NCBI GenBank assembly: GCA_021205185.1 | Contig: JAJPYB010000009.1 | Location: 62,001-126,000, forward strand | DNA: 64,000 nucleotides | Origin: Ruminococcus sp. | Lineage (GTDB): Bacteria; Bacillota; Clostridia; Oscillospirales; Ruminococcaceae | Direction: 5' to 3' | Part shown: positions 16,717 through 27,627 of the stretch, piece by piece | Layout: the number at the start of each line of letters is the position of its first letter | How positions within the stretch are numbered: position 1 is the first letter of the stretch | Notes under the pieces: model-generated | What the model saw: the letters and a program-made list of their open reading frames with translations, nothing else | Database searches by the model: none | What the model was told of the DNA's origin: nothing | Position numbers and translations under genes: made by a program

Positions 16717-18114
16717 ATGAGTGAGAATAGCACTAATGAATTAAAGGAAAGGTTGTTTACAAAGAAGAAGAACGCTTGTCTCACCCTTAGCGATGAGGAA
16801 ATAAGTGATGCTTATGACTTTTGCGAAGACTACAAAAGGTTCTTAAACGTGGCAAAGACAGAGCGCGAAGCTGTAAAGGAAGCTGTAAGGCTTGCTAATG
16901 CTAACGGCTTTGTAGAATTTGACTTTGACAAAAAGCTAAAGCCCGGAGATAAGGTCTACAAGGTAAACCGAGATAAGGCAATTTTACTTGCTGTTATTGG
17001 AAATGACGATATAAGCGAGGGAGTAAGAATTTCTGCCGCACATATTGATTCGCCGAGAGTTGATTTAAAGCAAAATCCTGTTTACGAGGACTCGGAGCTT
17101 GCGCTGTTTAAGACGCACTATTACGGCGGAATCAAGAAGTATCAATGGACGACAATTCCGCTTTCACTTCATGGGGTAGTATATCTGGAAAACGGAGAAA
17201 GAGTTGAAATAAATATAGGTGAGCAGGAGAGCGACCCTGTGTTTTGCATCACCGATTTACTCCCTCATTTAGCAACAAGCCAGATGAAGCGTCCTTCAAG
17301 TGAAGTTGTAAAGGGAGAAGAGCTTAATATTCTTATCGGTTCTCGTCCGTTCAAGGACGATAAGGAGTCAGAAAAAGTAAAGCTCAACATTCTGAAGCTT
17401 CTGAATGAGAAGTATGGAATTTTAGAGGACGATTTTGTGTCTGCTGAGCTTGAAGCTGTTCCTGCGTTTAAAGCTAAGGATCTGGGCTTTGACAGAAGTA
17501 TGGTGGGAGCATACGGTCAGGACGACAGAGTTTGTGCTTATACTGCTTTAAAGGCAATTCTGGACACTACCGCTCCAAAGAAAACTGCAGTTACTGTTCT
17601 GACCGATAAGGAGGAAACAGGAAGCGACGGAAATACAGGCTTAAACAGCGCCTATTTAACCTACTTTTTGAGCGACCTTGCTGAAAATATGGGAGCGATT
17701 CCTCGCCACGTAATTTCTGCTTCTGAGTGCCTTTCGGCAGACGTTAACGCGGCTGTTGACCCGACATTTCCCGATGTTACAGAAGCAAGAAACGCTTCAA
17801 AAATCAATTACGGCGTTGTTGTAACAAAGTTTACAGGCGCAAGAGGTAAGTCTGGCACCAGCGACGCTTCTGCTGAATACGTTTACAGAGTGAGAAATTT
17901 GCTCGATAAAAACGGCGTAGTATGGCAGACAGGAGAGCTGGGAAAGGTAGATATTGGCGGCGGCGGAACGGTTGCACAGTATATTGCAAACCTTGACATT
18001 GATGTTATTGATGTCGGTGTGCCAATTCTTTCGATGCACGCACCTTTTGAGGTTGCGTCAAAGGTAGATACCTATATGGCTTACAGAGCGTTTAAAGTAT
18101 TTTTTGCAGATTAG
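16717..18114 (+). CDS. M18 family aminopeptidase (aspartyl aminopeptidase type)
   Basis: A ~465-aa zinc aminopeptidase of family M18, cytoplasmic, removing N-terminal (often acidic) residues from peptides. Metal and catalytic motifs are present: 'SAAHIDSPRVDLKQNP' (first His/Asp), 'GQDDRVCAYTAL' (bridging Asp), 'DKEETGSDGNTG' (catalytic and ligand Glu) and a C-terminal 'SMHAPFEVASKVD' His. The track starts at a TTG within the ribosome-binding site; GGAGGAG lies 9 nt before the ATG at 16717, which I take as the start. The neighbour overlap pattern suggests it ends the prfA operon. Confidence 0.92.
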   Translation: MSENSTNELKERLFTKKKNACLTLSDEEISDAYDFCEDYKRFLNVAKTEREAVKEAVRLANANGFVEFDFDKKLKPGDKVYKVNRDKAILLAVIGNDDISEGVRISAAHIDSPRVDLKQNPVYEDSELALFKTHYYGGIKKYQWTTIPLSLHGVVYLENGERVEINIGEQESDPVFCITDLLPHLATSQMKRPSSEVVKGEELNILIGSRPFKDDKESEKVKLNILKLLNEKYGILEDDFVSAELEAVPAFKAKDLGFDRSMVGAYGQDDRVCAYTALKAILDTTAPKKTAVTVLTDKEETGSDGNTGLNSAYLTYFLSDLAENMGAIPRHVISASECLSADVNAAVDPTFPDVTEARNASKINYGVVVTKFTGARGKSGTSDASAEYVYRVRNLLDKNGVVWQTGELGKVDIGGGGTVAQYIANLDIDVIDVGVPILSMHAPFEVASKVDTYMAYRAFKVFFAD

Positions 18115-18195
18115 TACACTAAAATTTAATTGATAGCAAAGTCGCTGAACATATTCTTTTTTGTATGCTTGGCGGCTTGTTTTTGAGGAAAAGCA

Positions 18196-19146
18196 ATGCG
18201 GGAATTTATAATTTCAAAAAATGATGCAGGGCAAAGGGTTGATAAATTTTTATCAAAGGCTGTCAAAAGGCTTCCATCGGCTCTTATGTATAAATACATT
18301 CGCATCAAGCGGATTAAGCTAAATGGAAAGCGTTGCGAAATATCATCCAAACTTTGCGAGGGCGACGTAATGCAGCTTTACATAAACGATGAGTTCTTTG
18401 AGGAGCCTTCAAATTTGGATTTTATGACAGCGCCTGCATCTCTTAATGTTGTCTATGAGGACGAAAATATACTTGTAGTCAACAAGAAAACAGGCCTTGT
18501 AGTTCACGAGGATAACGATAATACAAGCGACACGCTTATAAATAGAATTAAGCGTTATCTTTATGATAAAGGCGAATACAATCCGAATGAGGAGGCTTCG
18601 TTTGCACCTGCCCTTTGCAACAGAATCGACAGAAATACCGAGGGACTTGTAATTTGCGCTAAGAACGCTGAAGCTTTAAGAATTTTAAATCAGAAAATCA
18701 AGGACAGAGAGATTAAGAAAAAGTACCGCTGTGTTTGTGTTGGAAGCTTCGATAAAAAGAGCGACGAGCTATCTGCATATTTGGTTAAGGACGAGAGCAA
18801 CAACAAAGTAAAGATTTATGACCGACAGGTACCTGATTCAAAAAAGATAATTACAAGGTATAAGGTCTTAAAACAAAAGGGGGAGCTTTCTCTTTTGGAG
18901 GTTGATTTAGTTACAGGCAGAACACACCAGATAAGAGCGCATTTAGCTTATATAGGACACCCTTTGCTTGGCGACGGTAAGTACGGAATAAATTCAATTA
19001 ACCGTAAATTTAATGTCAAGACACAAGCTCTTTGTTCATATTCATTGAGATTTGAATTTTCAACAGAATCGGGTTTGCTTGAATACCTAAACGGTAAGGA
19101 AATTAAGCTGGATCACACCTGGTTCGAGAATAAGCTATTTGACTGA
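18196..19146 (+). CDS. RluA-family 23S rRNA pseudouridine synthase
   Basis: A 316-aa enzyme isomerising uridine to pseudouridine in RNA. An N-terminal S4-like domain (residues ~13-70, 'RVDKFLSKAVKRLPSALMYK') precedes the catalytic domain, with the nucleophile Asp in 'NRIDRNTEGLVICAK' (HRLDxxTSG-type motif, here N for H) and the C-terminal 'GRTHQIRAHLAYIGHPLLGDGKYG' motif. The RluA/C/D subgroup and target site cannot be decided. GAGGAAAAGCA precedes the ATG. The 81-nt gap upstream holds no clear promoter. Confidence 0.92.
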   Translation: MREFIISKNDAGQRVDKFLSKAVKRLPSALMYKYIRIKRIKLNGKRCEISSKLCEGDVMQLYINDEFFEEPSNLDFMTAPASLNVVYEDENILVVNKKTGLVVHEDNDNTSDTLINRIKRYLYDKGEYNPNEEASFAPALCNRIDRNTEGLVICAKNAEALRILNQKIKDREIKKKYRCVCVGSFDKKSDELSAYLVKDESNNKVKIYDRQVPDSKKIITRYKVLKQKGELSLLEVDLVTGRTHQIRAHLAYIGHPLLGDGKYGINSINRKFNVKTQALCSYSLRFEFSTESGLLEYLNGKEIKLDHTWFENKLFD

Positions 19147-19192
19147 ATTTTGTACTTTTTGTCAGACGCTCGAATTATGAGGAATTTTGTTG

Positions 19193-19221
19193 TTGATTTT
19201 GTCTAAGGATTGTGATATAAT
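19193..19221 (+). promoter_or_regulatory. SigA-type promoter for PHP-malic enzyme operon
   Basis: TTGATT, 17-bp spacer, perfect TATAAT, ~90 nt before the PHP gene start. The remaining leader has no structure I recognise. Confidence 0.72.
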
Positions 19222-19309
19222 TAAACTTGTATAAGCCGAATAGAAATGCACTTTTCGTCTTAATATTAAAGCTTTGGCTATACAATATTGGTATACATAG
19301 GAGCAAAAC

Positions 19310-20158
19310 ATGAGTATTAAAGGAGATTTACATTGTCACACCACTCTTTCCGACGGATCGCTTGGAATTGAAGAGGTTATTATTCAAGCTAAAAGAATGG
19401 GACTCGATTATTTATCTCTTACCGATCACGATACGCTTTCGTCAGCTAACAGAGCAAATGTTTTAGGAGAGAGATATGGAGTTAAGGTTATTCCCGGCGT
19501 TGAGCTGTCAGCTTGGGACGAGGAGAGAAACTGTAAGGTACATATTCTTTGCTATGCACCTCAGAAGCCTGACAGGCTTGAGGGGGTTTGCCATAAATCG
19601 TGCGAAATCAGAAAGCTTTGCGCTAGGGATATGATTGAAAAGGTTAAGGAGATATATCCTATTACAACAGAGTCTGTGCTTAAATACGCTAAAAGCAGCA
19701 AGAGCATATTCAAATCGCACATTATGCGCGCGCTTATAAATTACGGCTATGCTACTGAATATTACGGCGAGGTAAACAATAAGCTTTTTGACAGAAAAAC
19801 TGGCAGTTGTTCTGTTGTCAGAAGATATCCGAGCGTTAAGTTTGTACTTGATTTAATTCACTCGTCAAGGGGAATTGCTGTAATGGCACATCCTTGTCTT
19901 TATGATAATGTTGAGCTTTGTGAGGAGCTTGCAGCTGAGGGCAAGCTTGACGGAATTGAGGTATATCATTTTTCTGCAGACGAAGAAAATGAGAAGAAGC
20001 TTTTTGAAATAACTCAAAAATACAATCTTATCGCAACCGGCGGTTCTGACTTTCACGGTTCTTATAATATGCAGCCTACTCATATTGGAAGCAGAGTTAC
20101 TGATGAGGAAAATATAAATAAAATTCTCGAACTTGCAAAACAAAACGCATCAAAATAG
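19310..20158 (+). CDS. PHP-domain phosphoesterase
   Basis: A 282-aa metal-dependent phosphoesterase of the PHP family (polymerase and histidinol phosphatase). Metal-binding motifs are 'GDLHCHTTLSDG' at residue 5, 'LSLTDHDTL' at ~40, the middle Glu/His region 'KVIPGVELSAWD', 'VMAHPCLYD' at ~195 and 'ATGGSDFHGSY' near the C-terminus. Such stand-alone proteins include nucleoside 3',5'-bisphosphate and RNA 5'-end phosphatases (RNase AM type); the substrate here is not determined. It heads an operon with malic enzyme (11 nt gap). Confidence 0.88.
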   Translation: MSIKGDLHCHTTLSDGSLGIEEVIIQAKRMGLDYLSLTDHDTLSSANRANVLGERYGVKVIPGVELSAWDEERNCKVHILCYAPQKPDRLEGVCHKSCEIRKLCARDMIEKVKEIYPITTESVLKYAKSSKSIFKSHIMRALINYGYATEYYGEVNNKLFDRKTGSCSVVRRYPSVKFVLDLIHSSRGIAVMAHPCLYDNVELCEELAAEGKLDGIEVYHFSADEENEKKLFEITQKYNLIATGGSDFHGSYNMQPTHIGSRVTDEENINKILELAKQNASK

Positions 20159-20169
20159 AGGTAGTAGCA

Positions 20170-21357
20170 ATGGATATAATGGAAAAAGCACTTAAATTTC
20201 ACAAGGATTTGGGCGGTAAAATAGAGGTTGTTTCAAGAGCAAAAATCGATGATAGAGAGTCTTTAAGCGTTGCGTATACCCCTGGTGTTGCTGAGCCTTG
20301 TCTTAAAATCAAAGAAAATCCTGAGCTTTCTTACGAGCTTACAAGGCGTTCAAATCTGGTGGCAGTAATAACCGACGGCACGGCAGTTTTAGGACTTGGC
20401 GATATTGGCGGCTTAGCAGGGATGCCTGTTATGGAGGGTAAATGCGCATTATTTAAGGAATTTGCTGATGTTGACGCTTTTCCACTTTGTATCAAATCTA
20501 AGGATACCGATGAAATTGTCAGAACAATCGAGCTTATTTCTGATAGCTTCGGAGGAATAAATCTTGAGGATATAGCAGCACCACGCTGCTTTGAAATTGA
20601 GCAAAAGCTAAAGGAAAGACTTGATATTCCCGTATTTCATGACGATCAGCACGGAACAGCTATTGTCGTTGGCGCAGCGCTTATTAACGCTTGTAAAATT
20701 GCAAACAAGAAGCTTGGCGACTTAACGCTTGTAATCAACGGCGCAGGAGCTGCCGGAACGGCAATAGGAAAGTTTTTAATTTCTCTCGGCGTTGGCGATG
20801 TAATTATGGTTGACATCGGGGGAATTATATGTGAGGGCGATGCTGCTCTCAGTCCTGCTCATCAGGAAATTGCTAAAATTACCAACAAGAATCACAAAAC
20901 AGGCTCTTTAGCTGACGCAGTTCAGGGAGCAGATGTGTTTGTCGGCGTATCCCGTCCGGGACTTTTGACGGAGGATATGGTAGGCAGCATGAATGATAAG
21001 TCTATCATTTTTGCAATGGCTAATCCAACGCCTGAAATAATGCCTGACAAGGCTTTGGAGGCTGGTGCTTTTATAGTGGGAACCGGTCGAAGCGATTTTT
21101 CAAATCAAATCAACAATGTTATTGCTTTTCCTGGAATTTTCAAGGGAGCGCTGAGCGTCAGAGCTTCGGATATCAACGAAGAAATGAAGCTTGCGGCGGC
21201 ATTTGCGATAGCTTCCTGCGTGTCTGACAGCGAGCTTTCAAGAGATTATATTTTACCTGATTCATTTGATAAGAAGATTCCAATAGCTGTCGCGAAGGCG
21301 GTAGCAGACGCAGCTGTAAAAAGCGGCGTCGCAAGGATTAAAAACACGGAGGTTTAA
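20170..21357 (+). CDS. NAD(P)-dependent malic enzyme
   Basis: A 395-aa cytoplasmic enzyme that oxidatively decarboxylates malate to pyruvate. The 'VAYTPGVAEPC' tyrosine loop, the metal site 'NLEDIAAPRCFEIE', 'PVFHDDQHGTAIV' and the nucleotide fold 'INGAGAAGTAIGK' are all intact. It is of the short bacterial type and lacks the C-terminal phosphotransacetylase domain of long malic enzymes. NAD versus NADP use cannot be told. GAGGTAG precedes the ATG. The TSCPD gene begins 3 nt after its stop. Confidence 0.94.
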   Translation: MDIMEKALKFHKDLGGKIEVVSRAKIDDRESLSVAYTPGVAEPCLKIKENPELSYELTRRSNLVAVITDGTAVLGLGDIGGLAGMPVMEGKCALFKEFADVDAFPLCIKSKDTDEIVRTIELISDSFGGINLEDIAAPRCFEIEQKLKERLDIPVFHDDQHGTAIVVGAALINACKIANKKLGDLTLVINGAGAAGTAIGKFLISLGVGDVIMVDIGGIICEGDAALSPAHQEIAKITNKNHKTGSLADAVQGADVFVGVSRPGLLTEDMVGSMNDKSIIFAMANPTPEIMPDKALEAGAFIVGTGRSDFSNQINNVIAFPGIFKGALSVRASDINEEMKLAAAFAIASCVSDSELSRDYILPDSFDKKIPIAVAKAVADAAVKSGVARIKNTEV

Positions 21358-21360
21358 ATT

Positions 21361-21606
21361 ATGACATATAGCTATAAGACAAAGGGCGTTTGCTCAAGAC
21401 AAATAAATGTTGAAGTTGAAGACGGGATTGTAAAGAATGTGCAGTTTGTTGGCGGTTGTCAAGGAAACACACAGGGTGTTGCAATACTTGCCAAGGACAG
21501 ACCTGTTGATGAAGTGATAGAGCTTCTTGAAGGAATAGATTGCGGCGGAAGGGGAACCTCCTGCCCGGATCAGCTTGCAAAGGCTTTAAAGGAAGCTATC
21601 AATTAG
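21361..21606 (+). CDS. TSCPD-domain protein (TIGR03905 type)
   Basis: An 81-aa protein consisting of a single TSCPD domain: 'GVCSRQINVEVEDGIVKNVQFVGGCQGNTQGV' followed by the diagnostic 'RGTSCPDQLAKAL'. The conserved Cys residues suggest metal or nucleic acid binding; the same domain occurs at the C-terminus of some class II ribonucleotide reductases. Function of the stand-alone form is unknown. It follows malic enzyme with GGAGG at the junction and is surely co-transcribed with it. Confidence 0.9.
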   Translation: MTYSYKTKGVCSRQINVEVEDGIVKNVQFVGGCQGNTQGVAILAKDRPVDEVIELLEGIDCGGRGTSCPDQLAKALKEAIN

Positions 21607-21627
21607 TCTGATTTAAGAGACATAAAA

Positions 21628-21676
21628 TTAACAATAATCCCTCCCTTGAATATAATGGAATATTTAAAGGAGGGAT
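21628..21676 (+). promoter_or_regulatory. Promoter and palindrome upstream of yunB
   Basis: TTAACA (21628-21633), 17 bp, TATAAT (21651-21656). ATCCCTCC (21637-21644) and GGAGGGAT (21669-21676) form perfect 8-bp arms around the -10/start region, the right arm being the yunB ribosome-binding site. It could be an operator, or an RNA hairpin on readthrough transcripts. Confidence 0.5.
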
Positions 21677-21681
21677 AAATT

Positions 21682-22323
21682 ATGCTTGTCAGAAAAAAGA
21701 AAAAGCACTTGAAATTAAAGATAATTATTTTATGCTTTATAGTTTTTGCAATTATTTTGCTTATTGCTTTTGATAGCCTTGTAAAATCAAGAACAAAAGA
21801 AATTGCAATTGTAAAAAGTGAAAGCTATGCTGAAAGCGTTGTAACAAGCTCTGTGAGTGAGTGTATGAGCGAATGCGACGGATTTGAATTTGTAAGCAAG
21901 CAATACAGCGGCGACAAAATAACAGCTATTGAGGTAAATTCCAACGAGGTAAACGCATTCAAGCAGGTGCTGACTGAAACGATAAACGATAAGCTTAGCG
22001 ATACAAATAACGCAAGCTATAAAATAAATCTGGCGGCTGTGCTTTCAAGCAACCTTTTTGGCAAAATCGGTCCTGGCGTTAGTATTTATTTTCAAAACGA
22101 GGGGAGCGTTGATCTGAACATTACCAGCGACTTTTCCTCAGCAGGAATAAATCAAACTATACATAGAATTTATGCGACTATAAGCCTTGATATTTTAGCT
22201 GTTACTCCGTCGGGCAGCTATAGCGTTCCGTTCAGTACCGAATATGTGATAAGTGAAACGGTTGTAATCGGCGACATTCCGCAAGCTTATGCAACAATTA
22301 CTGACGAAGAAAAAATTACTTAA
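21682..22323 (+). CDS. yunB: Sporulation protein YunB
   Basis: A 213-aa protein with a very basic N-terminus, one membrane anchor (about residues 12-33) and an extracytoplasmic domain. The pattern 'IAIVKSESYAESVVTSSVSE', 'IEVNSNEVNAFKQ' and 'GPGVSIYFQNEGSVDLNITSDFSSAGINQT' is that of YunB, a mother-cell (sigma-E) sporulation protein whose loss reduces spore formation in Bacillus; exact function unknown. The ORF is slightly shorter than in Bacillus. The ribosome-binding site GGAGGG is perfect, but lies in the inverted repeat noted above. Confidence 0.87.
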   Translation: MLVRKKKKHLKLKIIILCFIVFAIILLIAFDSLVKSRTKEIAIVKSESYAESVVTSSVSECMSECDGFEFVSKQYSGDKITAIEVNSNEVNAFKQVLTETINDKLSDTNNASYKINLAAVLSSNLFGKIGPGVSIYFQNEGSVDLNITSDFSSAGINQTIHRIYATISLDILAVTPSGSYSVPFSTEYVISETVVIGDIPQAYATITDEEKIT

Positions 22324-22367
22324 AAAGCTGGTAAATCTATATAAAATGTGCTATACTATATCTGTGA

Positions 22368-24377
<2,010 letters not shown>

Positions 24378-24400
24378 ATCTGATATGAGGAGGATGTATA

Positions 24401-24670
24401 ATGGGAATTGACATTAAACACATTGCAAAGCTTTCAAGACTTTACATTGAAGACGAAAAGGTGGAAAAGTTTGAAAGCGATATGCTGGGGATCGTTCAAA
24501 TGGTTGAAAACCTTCCGGATGTAGAGGACGAGCCGTTGATCGATCCGGCAAACCCTATGACGCTAAGAGAGGATAAGGCAGAGGGCGGCAAATATTCAAG
24601 AGATGAGCTTACCCGCAATGCACCTCATGTAACGGCTGGCTGTCTTGTTGTGCCAAAGACTGTAGAATAG
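24401..24670 (+). CDS. gatC: Asp-tRNA(Asn)/Glu-tRNA(Gln) amidotransferase subunit C
   Basis: An 89-aa scaffold subunit of GatCAB, which converts mischarged Glu-tRNA(Gln) (and Asp-tRNA(Asn)) to the amide form. 'IKHIAKLSRLYIEDEKVEKFESDM' is the typical GatC N-terminus and 'LREDKAEGG' the C-terminal contact region. GGAGGATGTATA precedes the ATG. gatA begins 12 nt after the stop. The presence of GatCAB implies that this organism lacks GlnRS or uses the indirect route, as is usual in Firmicutes. Confidence 0.95.
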   Translation: MGIDIKHIAKLSRLYIEDEKVEKFESDMLGIVQMVENLPDVEDEPLIDPANPMTLREDKAEGGKYSRDELTRNAPHVTAGCLVVPKTVE

Positions 24671-24681
24671 GGGGAGTAGGA

Positions 24682-26139
24682 ATGGAACTTTATAATTTGA
24701 GCGGATACGAGCTTTCCAAAAAGCTTGAAAGCAAGGAGATAAGCTCAAAAGAGCTGACAGAAGCTGTATTTGATAGAATTGACAGCGTTGAAGATAAGGT
24801 TGACGCTTATGTAACGCTTGATAAGGAAAATGCACTAAAAAAAGCGGTTGAGGTTGACGAGAAAAGAGCAAGTGGCGAAAAGCTTTCAAGGCTTGCCGGA
24901 CTTCCTATTGGAATCAAGGACAATATTTCAACCAGAAATCTGCGTACAACCTGCTCGTCTAAAATGCTTGAGAATTACATTCCGTCGTTTAACGCTACCG
25001 TTATGGACAAGCTAAATGGAGAGGATATTGTTATAACAGGCAAGCTTAATATGGACGAATTTGCTATGGGCTCGTCAACCGAAACATCATATTTTAAAAA
25101 GACGAAAAATCCTTTTGATGAAACCAGAATACCAGGCGGCTCGTCGGGCGGTTCTGCTGCTGCTGTTTCGGCGGGCGAAGCTATTATGGCGCTTGGCTCT
25201 GATACAGGCGGCTCTATAAGACAGCCTGCTTCCTATTGCGGCGTTGTAGGTCTGAAGCCTACATACGGAGCTGTTTCACGTTTTGGACTTGTAGCATTTG
25301 CCTCTTCTCTTGACCAGATAGGACCTATCGGCAGGACTGTTAAGGATACTGTAATGCTTTACAGCGCTATATGCGGATTTGACAAAATGGACGCAACGAG
25401 CAAAAATATGTCACACCCGGATTACCTTGCTGATTTAAAGTGCGACGTTAAAGGACTCAGGATAGGCGTTCCAAAGGAATATTTCTCAAAGGGAATTGAT
25501 GAAAACGTAAAGAGCGCAGTATTAAGCGCTGTAAAAGTTCTTGAGCAAAACGGAGCCGTCGTCAAGGAGGTTTCTCTTCCGTCAACTGAATATGCGCTGA
25601 ACGCTTACTATATTATTTCCTCAGCAGAAGCTTCATCTAATCTTGCAAGATACGACGGCGTAAAATACGGCTATCGTGCAAAGGATTACGATAATTTGAT
25701 TGATATGTACGAAAAAACACGTTCTGAAGGCTTTGGCGACGAGGTTAAGAGAAGAATTATGCTCGGCACCTTTGTTTTAAGCTCGGGCTATTACGATGCA
25801 TATTACAAGAAGGCAAGACTTCTGCAAAGAAGAATTTCAAAGGAATTTTGCGATGTGTTCAAAGAGGTTGACCTGCTTGCTGCACCGACAGTTCCTTCAA
25901 CAGCGTTTAAAATTGGCGAGAATATTGACAACCCTCTTAAAATGTATGCAACTGACGTTTGTACTGTAACTATTAACATCGCAGGGCTTCCGGCAATCAG
26001 CGTTCCTTGTGGCTATGATGAGGCAGGACTTCCGATTGGCTTACAGCTTATATCGGATAAATTTAACGAACAGACGCTTTTAAATACGGCTGAATGTTAT
26101 GAAAATATCATGGGCGGCTTCAGACGCCCCGTACTTTAG
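24682..26139 (+). CDS. gatA: Glutamyl-tRNA(Gln) amidotransferase subunit A
   Basis: A 485-aa amidase-signature glutaminase that releases ammonia for GatB. The Ser-cis-Ser-Lys catalytic triad is visible: Lys in 'LPIGIKDNIST', cis-Ser/Ser in 'GGSSGGSAAAVSAG' and 'GSDTGGSIRQPA'. Length and ends are normal. It is the middle gene of gatCAB; GGGGGAGTAGGA lies before the ATG and gatB follows after 15 nt with AAGGAG. Confidence 0.97.
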   Translation: MELYNLSGYELSKKLESKEISSKELTEAVFDRIDSVEDKVDAYVTLDKENALKKAVEVDEKRASGEKLSRLAGLPIGIKDNISTRNLRTTCSSKMLENYIPSFNATVMDKLNGEDIVITGKLNMDEFAMGSSTETSYFKKTKNPFDETRIPGGSSGGSAAAVSAGEAIMALGSDTGGSIRQPASYCGVVGLKPTYGAVSRFGLVAFASSLDQIGPIGRTVKDTVMLYSAICGFDKMDATSKNMSHPDYLADLKCDVKGLRIGVPKEYFSKGIDENVKSAVLSAVKVLEQNGAVVKEVSLPSTEYALNAYYIISSAEASSNLARYDGVKYGYRAKDYDNLIDMYEKTRSEGFGDEVKRRIMLGTFVLSSGYYDAYYKKARLLQRRISKEFCDVFKEVDLLAAPTVPSTAFKIGENIDNPLKMYATDVCTVTINIAGLPAISVPCGYDEAGLPIGLQLISDKFNEQTLLNTAECYENIMGGFRRPVL

Positions 26140-26154
26140 AAAGGAGCGTTTGAA

Positions 26155-27591
26155 ATGGTAAAAGGTTATGAAGTAGTTATAGGACTTGAAACTCACGCAG
26201 AGCTAAATACCGAATCGAAGATATATTGCAGCTGTAAGAATCAGTTTGGTCTTGAGGTTAATACGCAGGTTTGTCCGATATGTATGGGAATGCCCGGAGC
26301 GTTGCCGACGCTTAATGAAAAGGTTGTCGACTATGCAATTAAAATGGGCCATGCTCTAAACTGCAAAATAAACTCTGTATGTAAGCAGGACAGAAAGAAT
26401 TATTTCTATCCTGACCTGCCTAAAGCTTATCAGATTTCACAGGCAGAGGTTCCGCTTTGTGAGAACGGATATGTAGATGTGTATGTTGACGGTGAGGAGC
26501 GCAGAATAGGAATCACTCGTATTCATATTGAGGAGGATGCAGGAAAGCTTTTGCACAGCGATAAGTTTTCAGGCTCGCTTGTTGACTTGAACAGATGCGG
26601 TGTTCCTCTTATAGAAATCGTTTCTGAGCCTGATATGAGAAGCTCAGCGGAGGCTAAGGCTTATCTTGAAACGCTTAAATCAATTTTGCAATACCTCGAT
26701 ATTTGCGACTGTAAAATGCAGGAGGGCTCAATCCGCTGCGATGTAAACGTTTCAGTTCACAAGCCGGGCGAGCCGCTCGGAACCAGAAGTGAGATGAAAA
26801 ACGTAAACAGCTTTTCAGCAGCAGTTCGTGGAATTGATTATGAGGTAAACAGACAGATTGAGCTTTTGGAATCGGGTTCAAAGGTTGTTCAGGAAACAAG
26901 ACGTTGGGACGACGACAAGGGAATAAGCGTTTCTATGAGAAGCAAGGAGGACGCACAGGATTATAGATATTTCCCAGAGCCTGATTTGCTGACTATAGTT
27001 GTTGACGAGGACAGAATAAGCGCACTCAAGGAAGAGATTCCAGAGCTTCCGAACAAAAAGCTAATTCGCTACATTAAAGAGTTTGAACTTAGCTTAAAGG
27101 AGGCTACCGCTATTTCTGAAAATGTTGCAAAGGCACGCTTCTTTGATGAGTGTGTTGCAAGCGGCGAGGTTTCACCAAAGTCGGTTTGCAACTGGTTGCT
27201 TGGAGATATTGCTAAGTACGAAAACGCAAACAATATAGCGATAACCGAAACGCCTGTTACGCCTAATAAGCTTGTTGAGCTTATAAAGGTTATTGAATCG
27301 GGTAAAATTTCAAATGCCGCCGGCAAAACGGTATTTGAGGTTATTATCAAAGAGAATAAGGAAATTGAAGACGTTATCAAGGAAAAATCCTTAGCGCAGG
27401 TTTCAGACCAGTTGACACTTGAAGCTATTGCAAATGAGGTTTTGTCAAACAATGAAAAATCCGTTAATGATTATAAAAACGGAAAGACGAACGCACTTGG
27501 CTTCTTAGTAGGTCAATGTATGAAGGCTTCTAAAGGAAAGGCCAACCCCTCGATGATGAAGGAAATCATTTTAAAGAAAATAGAAGGATAA
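26155..27591 (+). CDS. gatB: Aspartyl/glutamyl-tRNA amidotransferase subunit B
   Basis: A 478-aa subunit that activates the mischarged aminoacyl-tRNA and receives ammonia from GatA. The N-terminal catalytic cradle carries 'GLETHAELNTESKIYCSC' and 'CPICMGMPGALP' (zinc-ligand Cys residues) and 'QDRKNYFYPDLPKAYQISQ'; the C-terminal YqeY-like tail domain is present (residues ~330-478). It ends the ligA-gatCAB run and is followed by a terminator shared with the convergent ylbJ-like gene. Confidence 0.97.
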   Translation: MVKGYEVVIGLETHAELNTESKIYCSCKNQFGLEVNTQVCPICMGMPGALPTLNEKVVDYAIKMGHALNCKINSVCKQDRKNYFYPDLPKAYQISQAEVPLCENGYVDVYVDGEERRIGITRIHIEEDAGKLLHSDKFSGSLVDLNRCGVPLIEIVSEPDMRSSAEAKAYLETLKSILQYLDICDCKMQEGSIRCDVNVSVHKPGEPLGTRSEMKNVNSFSAAVRGIDYEVNRQIELLESGSKVVQETRRWDDDKGISVSMRSKEDAQDYRYFPEPDLLTIVVDEDRISALKEEIPELPNKKLIRYIKEFELSLKEATAISENVAKARFFDECVASGEVSPKSVCNWLLGDIAKYENANNIAITETPVTPNKLVELIKVIESGKISNAAGKTVFEVIIKENKEIEDVIKEKSLAQVSDQLTLEAIANEVLSNNEKSVNDYKNGKTNALGFLVGQCMKASKGKANPSMMKEIILKKIEG

Positions 27592-27596
27592 AAGTC

Positions 27597-27627
27597 AAAG
27601 CTGACGGCACTTAGCTGTCAGCTTTTT
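27597..27627. terminator. Bidirectional terminator between gatB and ylbJ-like gene
   Basis: A 9-bp stem AAAGCTGAC / GTCAGCTTT with an 11-nt loop and T-run on the plus side; the minus-strand stop codon of the ylbJ-like gene lies inside it. Confidence 0.8.
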
